Part shown: positions 11,678 through 21,905 of the stretch, one piece after another
How positions within the stretch are numbered: position 1 is the stretch's first letter
How the letters are laid out: the number at the start of each line of letters is the position of its first letter
Origin: Penicillus capitatus
Lineage: Eukaryota > Chlorophyta
Direction of reading: 5' to 3'
Assembly (NCBI GenBank): GCA_965649825.1
Contig: OZ287709.1
Location: forward strand, 434,001 to 498,000
Length of the DNA: 64,000 bases
Made by a program: the position numbers and the translations under genes
Notes under the pieces: generated by a model
The model's input: the letters and a program-made list of their open reading frames with translations, nothing else
What the model was told of the DNA's origin: nothing
Database searches by the model: none

Positions 11678-14592
11678 AACGCCCGAACGGTTGAGAGGGT
11701 CGGGTGCGGATACGGCAGAGGGTGTTTTGGTACCAAAATGGCGAAGCTAAAGGCGAAACCTTTGTCGAATGGGTGAGACAGTAAAGAAGCGGTTGGCAAC
11801 GGAGCATTGTCAGCACGGAACGATTCGGCGACCTAACTCGCTGGACGGCTGGAAAGAGTGGATGTGGCGCCGCCTGGGGGCGGATGAGAAGCAGGAGCGG
11901 GGCTCGGTCGACGGATAGTTGACGATCGAAGGAGTGATAGCCGCGGGAAGACGATGGTGGCGGGCTCGTCGCTCTTTTGCATTCCTTGTGGCGGGCGGTG
12001 AATGTTGCAGTGCCGCGCCGCCGTACCCCGGGTCTCCGGAATTGTGGCACAAAGACCTAGAGATCGATCATCGTCTCGGCTCAACGCGCGTCTTTTCCTT
12101 TGTCTGTGTGTCGTCGTACACCGTGGTTTTTCTTTTTCGAGTATCGAACTTTTTTCTCGTGCTTGTTCTAGCCCTGTTTTTTTTTTCGCTGCACTCGCAA
12201 AGCGATTTACAAAGCGTCCGCGAATTTATTCTGCTTTCGAGCTTCGGCGTGTCAGATTTCTAGCGTCACACATATCGCGGAGAGAACTCCGCGCACAGTC
12301 TGCGGATCCGGGATTCTCAGATCTGCCGTTTCCTACGAATTCGTTAAGCGACAACCCTGTGCGCAAGAAGAATTATGGCTGTCGCGTCTTGGGTTGCATA
12401 GAAGGAGGGTAGTCGACTAAGAGGACGCGGATGTTTCGGGTTGCCAAGATGACACGAATGCGCCCATTCGAGACAAGGGGTTCAGTGGATTGGTTGTTGT
12501 GGATGCAAAGTTGATGAGTTCCTTTTCTCCCTGCCAAGGGGCCAAGTGAGCCCAGCCGGTTGTCGTTCTAGAACACATTCTTAATTCTGTAACGTTGCTT
12601 GAACGCGTAAGATTCGTTCGATTAGTGCGCCTGTCGGTTTTTTCTTCTGACTACCGGGATTCTAAGTTGTGCTACCTTTGGATACGTTGAACTTTGTGTC
12701 CTCATCTCCGGGTTTGCATGCGCAGTCGTAGTAAAAAAAACAGCAAAACTGACATTAAATGATGCTCTCAGATGATTGCAATACGTATTGCGGTCTTGCC
12801 GACTGGACGCCGAAAAATGCGTAAAGAACACACGATTGTGAAGGCTTATAGCTTACAAAGACTGTTTAGCCGTTTGTGGTTTAAGGTAAAAAGATGGGGA
12901 ACGGACTAATATGTTTGTTGTAGCAAACACACTAACGCTATTCTTCGCCTCTCATATCAGATGCGCGTTGCGAAGATGGACAAGTGTGACAATGACAACA
13001 GAAATCTCAACATCGTCAATTATATCTATCCAGGTTGTGTCGCGTTATCGACGGACGATGCGAATACGACGAAGGCGTGTCGTTTAAGAAAGACTGTTGT
13101 GACGTTTATGAGTTCGGAATATAGACGCGTCAAACATAAACAAACGTCACGTCAAAGCGTCTCCGTGGCGGCTGCACGAAGGTGGACAGCTGTCAACTAA
13201 CAGGTTGTCACATCCTGTCTGTTTTGTTTTTTGAGGGGTTTTCATCTTGAGGGGCGTTCGCATGAGGTTCATGACGTGAGGAGTATTCTCGGAGGTATTT
13301 GTCGCCGGGAGATGTGAAAACTTCGTCTCGGGCCCACGACGAAGGACACGCTTCGACACCCAGACAAACTCTCGCTTACAGAGTGCTACACGTTCGACAC
13401 AGGTAAACGCTGGAAGATACGATACGACTGTTCGGCTTCCTTCTTTATTCTCTTGCCGCCAATCGTCTCTCTCATTCCCCCTTTTATTCGTCCTGATCAC
13501 GAGTCGGGTTCACAAGAGATTGTTAGCGCAAGGCTTGAACGTTTACAGAGCAAGGTTCTCTAAGGTTCGGATGTGCCCATTTTATGCAAAATGTGGAGAC
13601 TTCACAAATCAAGTGAGTCGTCCGGCGCTCAGGTCCATAGAAAAATGCCCCTGACGAGACCTTGTACAAGCTCCCTCTTGCAATCGTTGACCCTCAGAAA
13701 CGAGCCATACGATGTGACACCCACTCGAGAGAGCGTGATACACTAATTACAACGATGTCCAATCACAGTTCCGCCAAAACGCTATTCTTTCACAGGCGCA
13801 CTTCTTCTCTCCGGGTACATGTGCTTACCTTGGCCGTGATGTCTTCCGCCTATACTCGGTGGACAGGCGGTGGTGGGACACTTGGCAAGACCGGGCGTTG
13901 ACGTTTCCGGAATGACTCATCTCACAAGCGCAGCGGAAGTCTTGAAGTCAGATACAGATGGGCGATAGTTCGGAGGCCACACCGACAGTTTTGCACCGAG
14001 ACAACTTGTTATAATAGACAGCGTATTTTTTAGCAAACAGAAACAGATTGTATGCAAGTCACAAACGATGTTACAGACTCAGTTGTCAAACGAGAGATGA
14101 TTTATGTGTCTGAGCCTTGCTTAAATACCCAGTCCTTGATGTGACGTGACGGCGGAAGAATTTCAAGAAGTTCCAGAGTGAGTTCTCGGTATGGTTCTAG
14201 AAAGTTCAGTGAACTTCAACATGAATTTCTCAGGAACTCACTTCTAGTCACCATGACTCATCCCCACTTAGCGCGACTCAGCGACGACGGTTACGTCGCA
14301 CAACCAAGGTCGCCAAAACACAAGTGACGGAATCCATTACATTGCAGTCTCATCGGCGGTTTATCAGAAAAGCGCCATTTCTTGACAACGAGAATGAGGC
14401 TGAGACTCCGATTCTGATGGTTCCTGGACAGAAAACGTAGTTGTTACGGTTTATGTCGTTGTTTTGGCAGTTGTGCTTACTGGGCTTTGAGACATGGCGA
14501 AAATGCGTTCACCCGCTCTGTCCTTTGCTCCTCTTTGGTAAATCGCTCCTCTAGACATGCTAAGGCGTCGATTGACAGAGATACGTAAACGT
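11678..14592. other. Gene-poor stretch
   Basis: Nearly 3 kb with only short overlapping frames on both strands, none resembling a known family. Composition shifts from GC-rich (11.7-12.1 kb) to mixed. I see no long terminal repeats or transposase remnant. A cluster of heat-shock-element-like pentamers lies at 14161-14224. Confidence 0.45.
14195..14207 (+). promoter_or_regulatory. Heat-shock-element-like motif
   Basis: TTCTAGAAAGTTC is three alternating nTTCn/nGAAn units in perfect register, the classical binding pattern of heat-shock factor trimers. Further TTC and GAA units lie just upstream (TTCAAGAAGTTCC near 14162) and downstream (GTGAACTTC). No heat-shock gene is visible next to it, so function is uncertain. 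Confidence 0.35.
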
Positions 14593-14976
14593 ACGGCAAC
14601 GCGGCAGCAGAAGACACGGCAACGCGGCAGCAGAAGACACGGCAACGCGGCAGCAGAAGACACGGCAACGCGGCAGCAGAAGACACGGCAACGCGGCAGC
14701 AGAAGACACGGCAACGCGGCAGCAGAAGACACGGCAACGCGGCAGCAGAAGACACGGCAACGCGGCAGCAGAAGACACGGCAACGCGGCAGCAGAAGACA
14801 CGGCAACGCGGCAGCAGAAGACACGGCAACGCGGCAGCAGAAGACACGGCAACGCGGCAGCAGAAGACACGGCAACGCGGCAGCAGAAGACACGGCAACG
14901 CGGCAGCAGAAGACACGGCAACGCGGCAGCAGAAGACACGGCAACGCGGCAGCAGAAGACACGGCAACGCGGCAGC
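14593..14976 (+). repeat. 23-bp minisatellite, about 16.7 copies
   Basis: A highly uniform tandem array with unit ACACGGCAACGCGGCAGCAG plus AAG. Because 23 is not a multiple of three and the unit lacks stop codons in any frame, all three frames on both strands stay open and give artificial repeat proteins. I do not call them genes. Confidence 0.97.
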
Positions 14977-14979
14977 GCT

Positions 14980-15170
14980 GTTCATGGGCAGCGAAACAAC
15001 AAACGTTGTTCGTTCGACACATGATCGTGACGACGGCGACCGTGGCCGTAGATGTCGAAGACAGATTCATAACAGTTAACTCTCTTTGTTTTCCCGGAGG
15101 AGTTGTCCTGTATAATAGAGCTGTAGTGTGGGAATCACATCGATGCCCAGTTCATCGCATAGTTCCGCTC
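14980..15170 (+). repeat. Dispersed repeat, copy A
   Basis: After a short remnant of a 28-bp unit (GGGCAGCGAAAC…AAACGTTGTTCG) comes a segment of about 110 bp containing GATTCATAACAGTTAACTCT and ending near 15170. The same order recurs as the reverse complement at 61986-62265, where the 28-bp unit is expanded. Judged by eye, identity is about four in five bases across the flank. Confidence 0.8.
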
Positions 15171-15291
15171 CGTTCTCGGTATCCGACTATTACATCACAC
15201 ACAAATCATAGACGCAGTAAGCCGAACATCAAAGGCAACGAACTTGACGTCCTTGCATTCTCTGGCCGTTTTTTTGGAAAACGTGTTTGAT

Positions 15292-15519
15292 CTAACTGCA
15301 GATTTCATCCATTTTTCGGTTCTGGTTTCGCTGATCTTGCTTCCAGTGCAGCTCCACTTCCTCCATCTCGCCCGTATCGCAAACCTCCTCCGACGAGACT
15401 TCCACCGTCACTGGCGATTCTGTCGACTGCATGGCACAGTGACGCACGCACTCAGAGATGGCTTCGGAAAGGACGACATCATACTTGGAGAACCTGCGCG
15501 GCAAAGTCCGTTCGATCAT
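15292..15519 (-). CDS. Possible small protein (75 aa)
   Basis: A minus-strand frame, MIERTLPRRFSKYDVVLSEA…, runs on with paired cysteines (SECVRHC) and an acidic, then basic, tail. The composition looks coding, and an upstream frame (…MWKSVLFK) just before it could be a 5' exon or leader. I do not recognise the family. It faces away from the NTF2-domain gene and could share its promoter region. Confidence 0.33.
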   Translation of the reverse strand: MIERTLPRRFSKYDVVLSEAISECVRHCAMQSTESPVTVEVSSEEVCDTGEMEEVELHWKQDQRNQNRKMDEICS

Positions 15520-15845
15520 TCACTTAAACAACACGCTTTTCCACATTTCTGGGACTCGCAAAGATGTCGCTGCAACGCCTGCTCCACTGACTCCGATCCC
15601 GAAGCGACCCGGAAGCGGCCCCAACAACAGCATCTCCACTGTCGTTTAACGCCGCTTCTCGGCGCGAATGGTTGCAGGTCTCGGAGAACAGTCGGAGTGC
15701 GTCTCATCTTCCGTCAAGCAGGATGTTTGCGCGTGCGTGCGTGCATGCAGGCGTCTTTTCTCTTCAAGTCACATCTTGTACGTTTGTGCTCAACGAGGCG
15801 TGTTCCATTTTTTGCCTCTTCTCCAATTCTTTAGGTTTCTAAACA

Positions 15846-16781
15846 ATGGCGTCTGTAGCGCCTGAGGAATCGTGTCCGGGTGAGGGTCATGCGAATCGCG
15901 TAGCGAAGGAATTTACGCGTCTCTATTATCACATCCTCAACGACAACCCCGAATATCTGCATCAATTCTATGGCCAGTCGAGCACCGTAACTGTATCCGA
16001 AACACAAGACGATGGATCGAATCTCACTGTCCGCGCCGACACACTGGAATTGATTAAGGGGTTGACGCTGCGCATGTTTGCGGAAGTCCGAGTCACGCTG
16101 ACGAACTGCACACCTCAGACGTCGATTGGCGGGAGTATTCAGTTGATGGTGAGTGGCGTCATGCATCAGAAGAACTGTGACGAGGAACGTCTCTTTACTC
16201 AAGCACTGCTGCTGGCGAAACAGGATCAGGGGTACTACGTTCTGAATGATACGGTGCATGTGCATTCGCGCAGTTCGAGTTGGAAAGTGCTCAACTTCAG
16301 AGAGGAGCAGGAGAAAACCGCAGAAACGCCTGTTGAAGCGTCAAAGAGTGTCATGACCTCGACAGAAGAGGCAGAAGAGAAAGAGATGGTGGAGAAGACA
16401 CCGGAAACAACAGAACCTGTCACACCTGTTCATGTGAGACGAGTGATTGCTAAACAAAAATGTGAAAGAGTGAGAAACGCTGTTTAGGATCTGGAGGAGG
16501 AAGATGTAGAAGAGGAGACGGTGGCGGTCGTGACGCCAGAAGAAGTTGCGGCGCCAGTTACCACCAGTCCTGAACAGAGCAACATTGAACCACAGAAAGC
16601 ATCGGCCACTTTGGAAGATGCAGCAGTGGGGCCTCCAACGAGTCAGAACGTTGCGCCGATTGAGAAACCTCCAACCATGCAGACTCCGCCGCCGGCAAGT
16701 GCCCCTGGACCATCGGGCCGCAAGACGTACAGAGATGCGGTGAAGACTCAGAGTCACGCACCAATGGCGCAGGCCAAGTAG
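15846..16781 (+). CDS. NTF2-domain protein, G3BP-like
   Basis: Residues 12-130 form an NTF2-like domain: EFTRLYYHILNDNPEYLHQFY at the start and a nucleoporin/FxFG-pocket-type C-terminal strand (YYVLNDTVHVHS). This is the arrangement of G3BP/Rasputin stress-granule proteins, where the NTF2 fold dimerises. The remainder is acidic and then Pro/Ala-rich, and disordered. G3BPs normally end with an RRM and RGG tail; here the frame stops at 16781 after …SHAPMAQAK with neither, so the protein is a short form. One intron, 16435-16488, is GT-AG and carries GTGAAAGAGTGAGAAAC. The ATG at 15846 (AACAATGGCG) is the natural start. Confidence 0.85.
16435..16488 (+). other. Intron with reversed shared core
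   Basis: A 54-nt intron (GTGAGACG…CTGTTTAG) in the NTF2-domain gene. It contains AAAGAGTGAGAAAC, the reverse complement of the GTTTCTCACTCTTT core seen in forward orientation in other introns. Confidence 0.85.
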
Positions 16782-17013
16782 AGAGACATGAGGTCTTTGG
16801 CCTGCTTGCTATCCTGTTGCATGACTTCCTTCATGATGATGATGAAATCAAAGAGAAATAATGGAGAGATCTTTTTGGTGATCGTCGGTATTGTGCGGAC
16901 GAGAAGGCGATAAACATACGTAATAGTATTCATTAATTGTGTCTTCGCGTGCATGACCGAAGAGGGAGCGGTGTTGTTGTCGGCTTATCTACACAGATGA
17001 CGTGTACAACTCC

Positions 17014-19984
17014 TTACGACGTTGACGTCGCCCCTTCGGATTTGTGACGTTCCGAATCAGGTAGATGCGTCATCAAGGACCCCTTGAAATAAGAAGAACG
17101 CGGAAACCACTCAGCACATCGTTTTTGCCACTGATCTGCCACTTCTGGCGCGGCAAACACAGGTCCTAGCAGTATCTGATGTACTTTTTCGCAATCCATG
17201 AGCGAGGGTCTTTGTTTTTCGATCACTTCAGATTTGAGGAACGATTCTGCATGGGCTGCTTTGTGTTCAGGATCCAGGATCATAAGCATCTCGATGCCGA
17301 CGATTTTGTGGAGGATACTCGAAGCGGATTCTTGCTCCATGTAATCTTGATTGTACTGATAGACGGTGCGTCCCTGCAACAACGCATCGATGCCTTCTTT
17401 CAATACCTCCCCTGCAGGAGTGACATCTTCCACTTCTGTCTTCTCTCGCATTTCGGCCACTGCGCACAACGACAGTCTAGGAAGCAGAAGGAAGGGATAG
17501 ATGTATTGCCTGATTTGCAAAGACGGACGGTCATGGCATGAACGGTGGGATGTGCCTTTCCTGCAATGTTCATGGCTCTTTGGACACAGGAAAGGGCCAA
17601 CAGCATCCTCCCTTTCCGAAAATAGACTTCGAATCCGAGCTCCTGTGAATCGAGCTTCTCTGCGTTGTAGCTTCGCAACACTGTTACGAATTTGGTTGCC
17701 TCTTCTAACGGCATCTTGGTCGTCGCCAGTTCCACGCCATCAGGATCCGGATCTGCCTTTGCTGGCCTAAATGCGAAATCCTTTGATGGTCTTGCTTTCA
17801 AAGAACACCGATATTACGGCGGTTGGCCTTTCTTGTGTGTATTTGCTGTCTCTTTCTTCTTCATCTTTGATTTCTGACAGACATCCGTCTCCGGACTGTC
17901 AGCATTTGGTCGTTTCAGAAGATCTGGGTCGTCATGAAGAGCCAGATAGCAACGAATCGCACCGCTGGCTGCTTTCATATAGGACGATTCACTGTACAGC
18001 TTGTCTTCCATATGCAGCATATCGATGTACGCTCTCAATGTCATCTTGCGAATACAGTACCCATGAAAATCGAACTGATCTTCTCCAAAATCGTCAAAGT
18101 GTTTGCTGACAGCGACAAACTTCTTCAGTGCCTACAAGAAGAGACCCAACATCAAACAAAGGTTCCCAAGCAGGACAGGGGGTGGATGGACTTTTCCATA
18201 GTTCTGTTTTCGGTAATGCGCTTCGCCACAAGCGATCTCATACCACAGGCATTGCATTTCGACGAGATTGACGATCTGCTCTTCGTCTTTGGTGAACAGA
18301 GCTGCCAAGTCATCCGCTTCTTCGATCCTTCCCGCTCGGAAACACGCCTTGACGGCGATGCAGTTCAAATAACGATCTGCCAAATCCAATTTCCTGCCCT
18401 GATTAGCCGCAGCAAAGGCACCTGTGCAAAAGAACATGGTTTCTGATCACACATGCCTCTGGCATCACCTGGCAGATCACCAGCATGCTTCAAGATCTTG
18501 GAGTGAACGACGTGGACCTCCGAAACAGTTGGCGTATGATTCAAGGCGTGTTGAATATGTTCCAGCGCCTTCTCTGTATCTTGCATCTGATCGTAATGCT
18601 GTGCCAAGAAATGATGCACCCAGAGAACAGATTGAGGATTCGTTTTGAGATCCACATCTGCATCACCTTCCGTTTTCGTTATCGCCGAACTGTACTCCTC
18701 AAAGATGCTCTGTAAGGCCAGAGCCTTTGTATGTGTTCGATAAAGCGGTTTCAAATCCGAAAAGAGGGATGGAATGCCTTTGAGCAAGAACCCTTTGACG
18801 TAACTCCGAGCGCTCTGCACAAAAGATTCGCCTTCCAGGTAGTCCAAAGGTATTCTCTTGGATGCAAGACTGGCCGGTTGCTGCTCTGCAAATTCTCTGT
18901 AGAATTCTTCGAGCCTCTGAAGCGTCTCTGTTGAAGGCGGTGTCTCGGAATCGGATTCCATACCGAGAGATGAACGCAGTCCCTTGTGGTATTCATAGTT
19001 ATCAGGCATCACACTCAATAACCACCTTTAACAGCTCCCCTCACACTCATTCTTTCAAAATGCCTTCGGATGCCGCACCTGTACTGCGTTTGTGCTTCTT
19101 CAGTGCGTTCCAGATGGGTATAGAGCCGAGCTTCCGCTTCAGCTATTCCCAGTCGATCCTTAATCATTCCCTGCACCAATCTCAACGATGCTGATGTGAC
19201 AGGTGTGTGAGAATGTCACACTTTTGACGCATGCAGCAGCTTCAAAGCATCTTCAAATTTGCCCATTTCTTCCAGAATCTTGCATTTAAACATGAGCAGT
19301 TCACTATGTTCGTACGCTTCCTCTTTCGGAATATCTTCTAACGTACTCTCATACGCAGTCAGCACCTGCACGGCGACTTCATAGTTCTTGTTGAGATAAT
19401 GCCCAGCCGAAAAGGCAATCCAGTTGTTCCTGTTTCCAGGTCTCAACTGCAACAACCGATAACGCGTATCCAGGAATCCACTCAAATCTCTCATTTGAAT
19501 CTGCACACATGCCCATCGCATTGCCTTCATACTCATATCATCTATGAGGCCCAGCTGACCTGTAGAAGGGCAAGGTCCCTTAGGATTTGGATATTGTCTT
19601 TGTCATGCTTCAGAGCATTCGTGTAACAGGATATTGCCTTTTTGTAGTCCCGGTCGGATCGATGGAGCAACCTAAACGCGACATCGTTGTCCCTTCTCGT
19701 CGAAATGCTGAATGGCTCGACCCATAGACGTGCCAACAGACGTGGCTCTTCACGTCGGATCTCAGGCCACGTGTGACGTGCTCGTACGCTTCCGTTTTCT
19801 TGTCTAAGCAATTCAGGGTCAGTCCCTTGAGCGCATGTGTCTCTCCGTGTTCCGGGAACTTCTTGAGAATCTGATCTGCCATTTTGATGCCTTTTTTGTA
19901 TTGTTTAAGTTCATAGAATTTGACGATTTGGCGCAAGTAGTTAGCCTCCTTAGAAGGCAGTGGCTGATTGCCTTGGTGCGACAT
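17014..19984 (-). CDS. NAA15: NatA auxiliary subunit NAA15
   Basis: Scaffold of the ribosome-bound NatA N-terminal acetyltransferase; it wraps and positions the catalytic subunit NAA10. The protein is a long TPR solenoid. Highly family-specific pieces occur in order: [113 protein letters not shown] and [16 protein letters not shown] Lys-rich segment (KSKMKKKE) lies where animal and plant homologues have one. Several introns are needed, for example 19171-19221 (GTGTGACATTCTCACAC…CAG). The start [19 protein letters not shown] at 19984 matches the family N-terminus. Confidence 0.95.
19171..19221 (-). other. NAA15 intron with 5' hairpin
   Basis: A 51-nt GT-AG intron. Its donor bases GTGTGA pair with TCACAC eleven bases further on, so the 5' splice site could be held in a short stem. 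Removing it links …LLHASK to [17 protein letters not shown]. Confidence 0.7.
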
Positions 19985-20277
19985 GGACGCGGTATCGACG
20001 AAACGCCGAGCGGAGTGGAGAAGGAAGCTAATCGAATGCCGGTGCGGGCACCGTTCATCAGCACTACAGCGATTGCAGACTCAGACGCCCGCTCCCGATC
20101 CAGCATCCAAAACAAGAAACAGCAACTCCCCACTCCTGTCCCCCCTCCCCCCACTATCGCGTTTTTGAACGATTATGGTGATGTTAACAGAGAGAGTGAC
20201 CAATGGTCTTTTCACACAAGGATCAGAGGGTACACTCTCTCTATCATAGAAAACAGCAGCAGAGAATTATGCGCATA

Positions 20278-21654
20278 TCAGAGAAAGCTGTTCTGTAGAT
20301 AGAGTTGCTTCTCATTGCGTTCCCAGTCACGTGTCTGGGTTCTTAGTTTGTTCATCAGGGACGACGGAGATTTATACGTGCGCTTCTCCATCTGTTTGGA
20401 CACACGAGTGGAGTCCATGGCATTTCTCGGGCGGAAATCGAAAATGAGGTGCATCAAGGGATTCTCGTGCAGATGGCGATGGAATCCCGAAGAGAGAATC
20501 GAACGGAGGAAGTCCATTTGGATGTGTTTCTCCAGAGTAGACAGCAACAAGAAATCTCCATACTGAAGCTTGATCTTTGTTTCACGAATCCTGCCTCCTT
20601 CTTCAATAAAACTGCAGATATGACGAAACGCGGCTTTCTGCGATTGACGGTCTTTCTTGCCTCTCTTCGCATACTTGCCTTCAGATATATCCTTCATTCG
20701 ATCACGAGTCTCGTCCATCTGGCTCATGCATGTGCCGACACTGGCTGTATCGGAGCCTTCTTCTGAAAGGTCGCCTTCCTCTTCAGATCCAAAACCAAAG
20801 GTATAGAGTAGAGCCAATGCCATTCCTGCCGCTTCCTGCAAATGACTGTCTGCAGATTCCAGCATTGTCCGCAGACATACAAGCTCAGCATCGAATCGAG
20901 AACTCGCTATCATATTTGAAGTGAAAGATGAGAGAATGAGTGACCAGCCACGCACGGCTGATGTGACAAGAATGGAATTGGAATTCTTCCACAAAGCACA
21001 GAGAGAGTCCATCACGGACTGAATCTTGAAAAAGTCTTCTTCTACCACAAAACAACCGAGCGCGTAGGCCTCGAGGGCCGATGTACGCACATCAATGCTC
21101 TTCCCGGACAAAGCTCTCGGAATCAAATCGGACTGAATGGTTTCCCACACCCTAGATCACACACATTCTCACACATTTTCTATCCCTCTCCTGCATGACC
21201 TGGATGTGCAATCTTCCAATCCAAGGGTCAAAACTAAGAGACCTGCAGAGCATATCTCAAAGAGTCCCGCCGGAGAGATTAAGGAATGCGTGATTACTGA
21301 ATCCACGGGCGGCCAGTACTGGAACATCGCCACGGCCGCGTTTCACCGAACGCGAAAATGTGAGACACAGTCCCGTTTCTCTACAGAGTGATGGATCACT
21401 CCATGCGTTATCGTCGTCGTCTCTATCCCATGTCTTACCGTGCGACGCATTCTTCTTGTAAGACATAAGAGGACAACATATGGACTAACCCTCGTAGTGC
21501 TTGTGATTTGATCGACGACCTGCCCGCCGCGTGACGCTGCCTTCAGAGAGGAGCAGCTGAGAGAACCATTACTTTTCTTCATACAATCGGTCCATGAGTT
21601 CTTCGAAGGCGTCCGTGTCTGTCGCCTCGGACACGAGACTACCACTGGAGGTCA
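20278..21654 (-). CDS. Interferon-related developmental regulator (IFRD) family
   Basis: Conserved eukaryotic ARM-repeat protein; animal IFRD1/2 act as transcriptional co-regulators and bind ribosomes. The large exon gives helical repeats (VRTSALEAYALGCFVVEED, LQEAAGMALALLYTFGF), an acidic Ser loop, then the diagnostic C-terminal IFRD motif: RHICSFIEEGGRIRETKIKL, LEKHIQMDFLRSILSSGFHRHL and ENPLMHLIFDFRP. The N-terminal piece starts MTSSGSLVSEATDTDAFEEL at 21654 and needs two or three introns to join; one near 21150 ends TGTGTGATCTAG. Exact junctions in 21160-21600 are not settled. It lies head to tail with NAA15 and the ribonuclease gene, all on the minus strand. Confidence 0.85.
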
Positions 21655-21905
21655 TACTCACGCAGTCGACTTCGTTTTCTGCTGCTTTTTTCCCACGCGT
21701 ATTTCTTTTTTCTGAAAGCGAACGAACATACGAACATACGGTGCGGTATGCGAGTAAGGGGCGTGCTTTTGGTCATTGGAACGACGCGATTCAACTGGAA
21801 ATGAGGAAGCCGTCGTCGTCAGAGACTCAAGAAACATCGGTTTTGACGCGCAGACACAGTTCAACGGAGATTCGCAGAGTTTTAACGCAGATGCTAAACG
21901 TCACG

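Noticed and set aside
14593-14976. CRISPR array
   Set aside because: Pure tandem repeat without spacers in a eukaryotic genome.
14451-15070. Long repetitive open frames on both strands
   Set aside because: They are produced by the stop-free 23-bp array; a period not divisible by three opens every frame.
10733-15200. LTR retrotransposon
   Set aside because: No pair of direct long repeats, no reverse transcriptase, protease or integrase motif.
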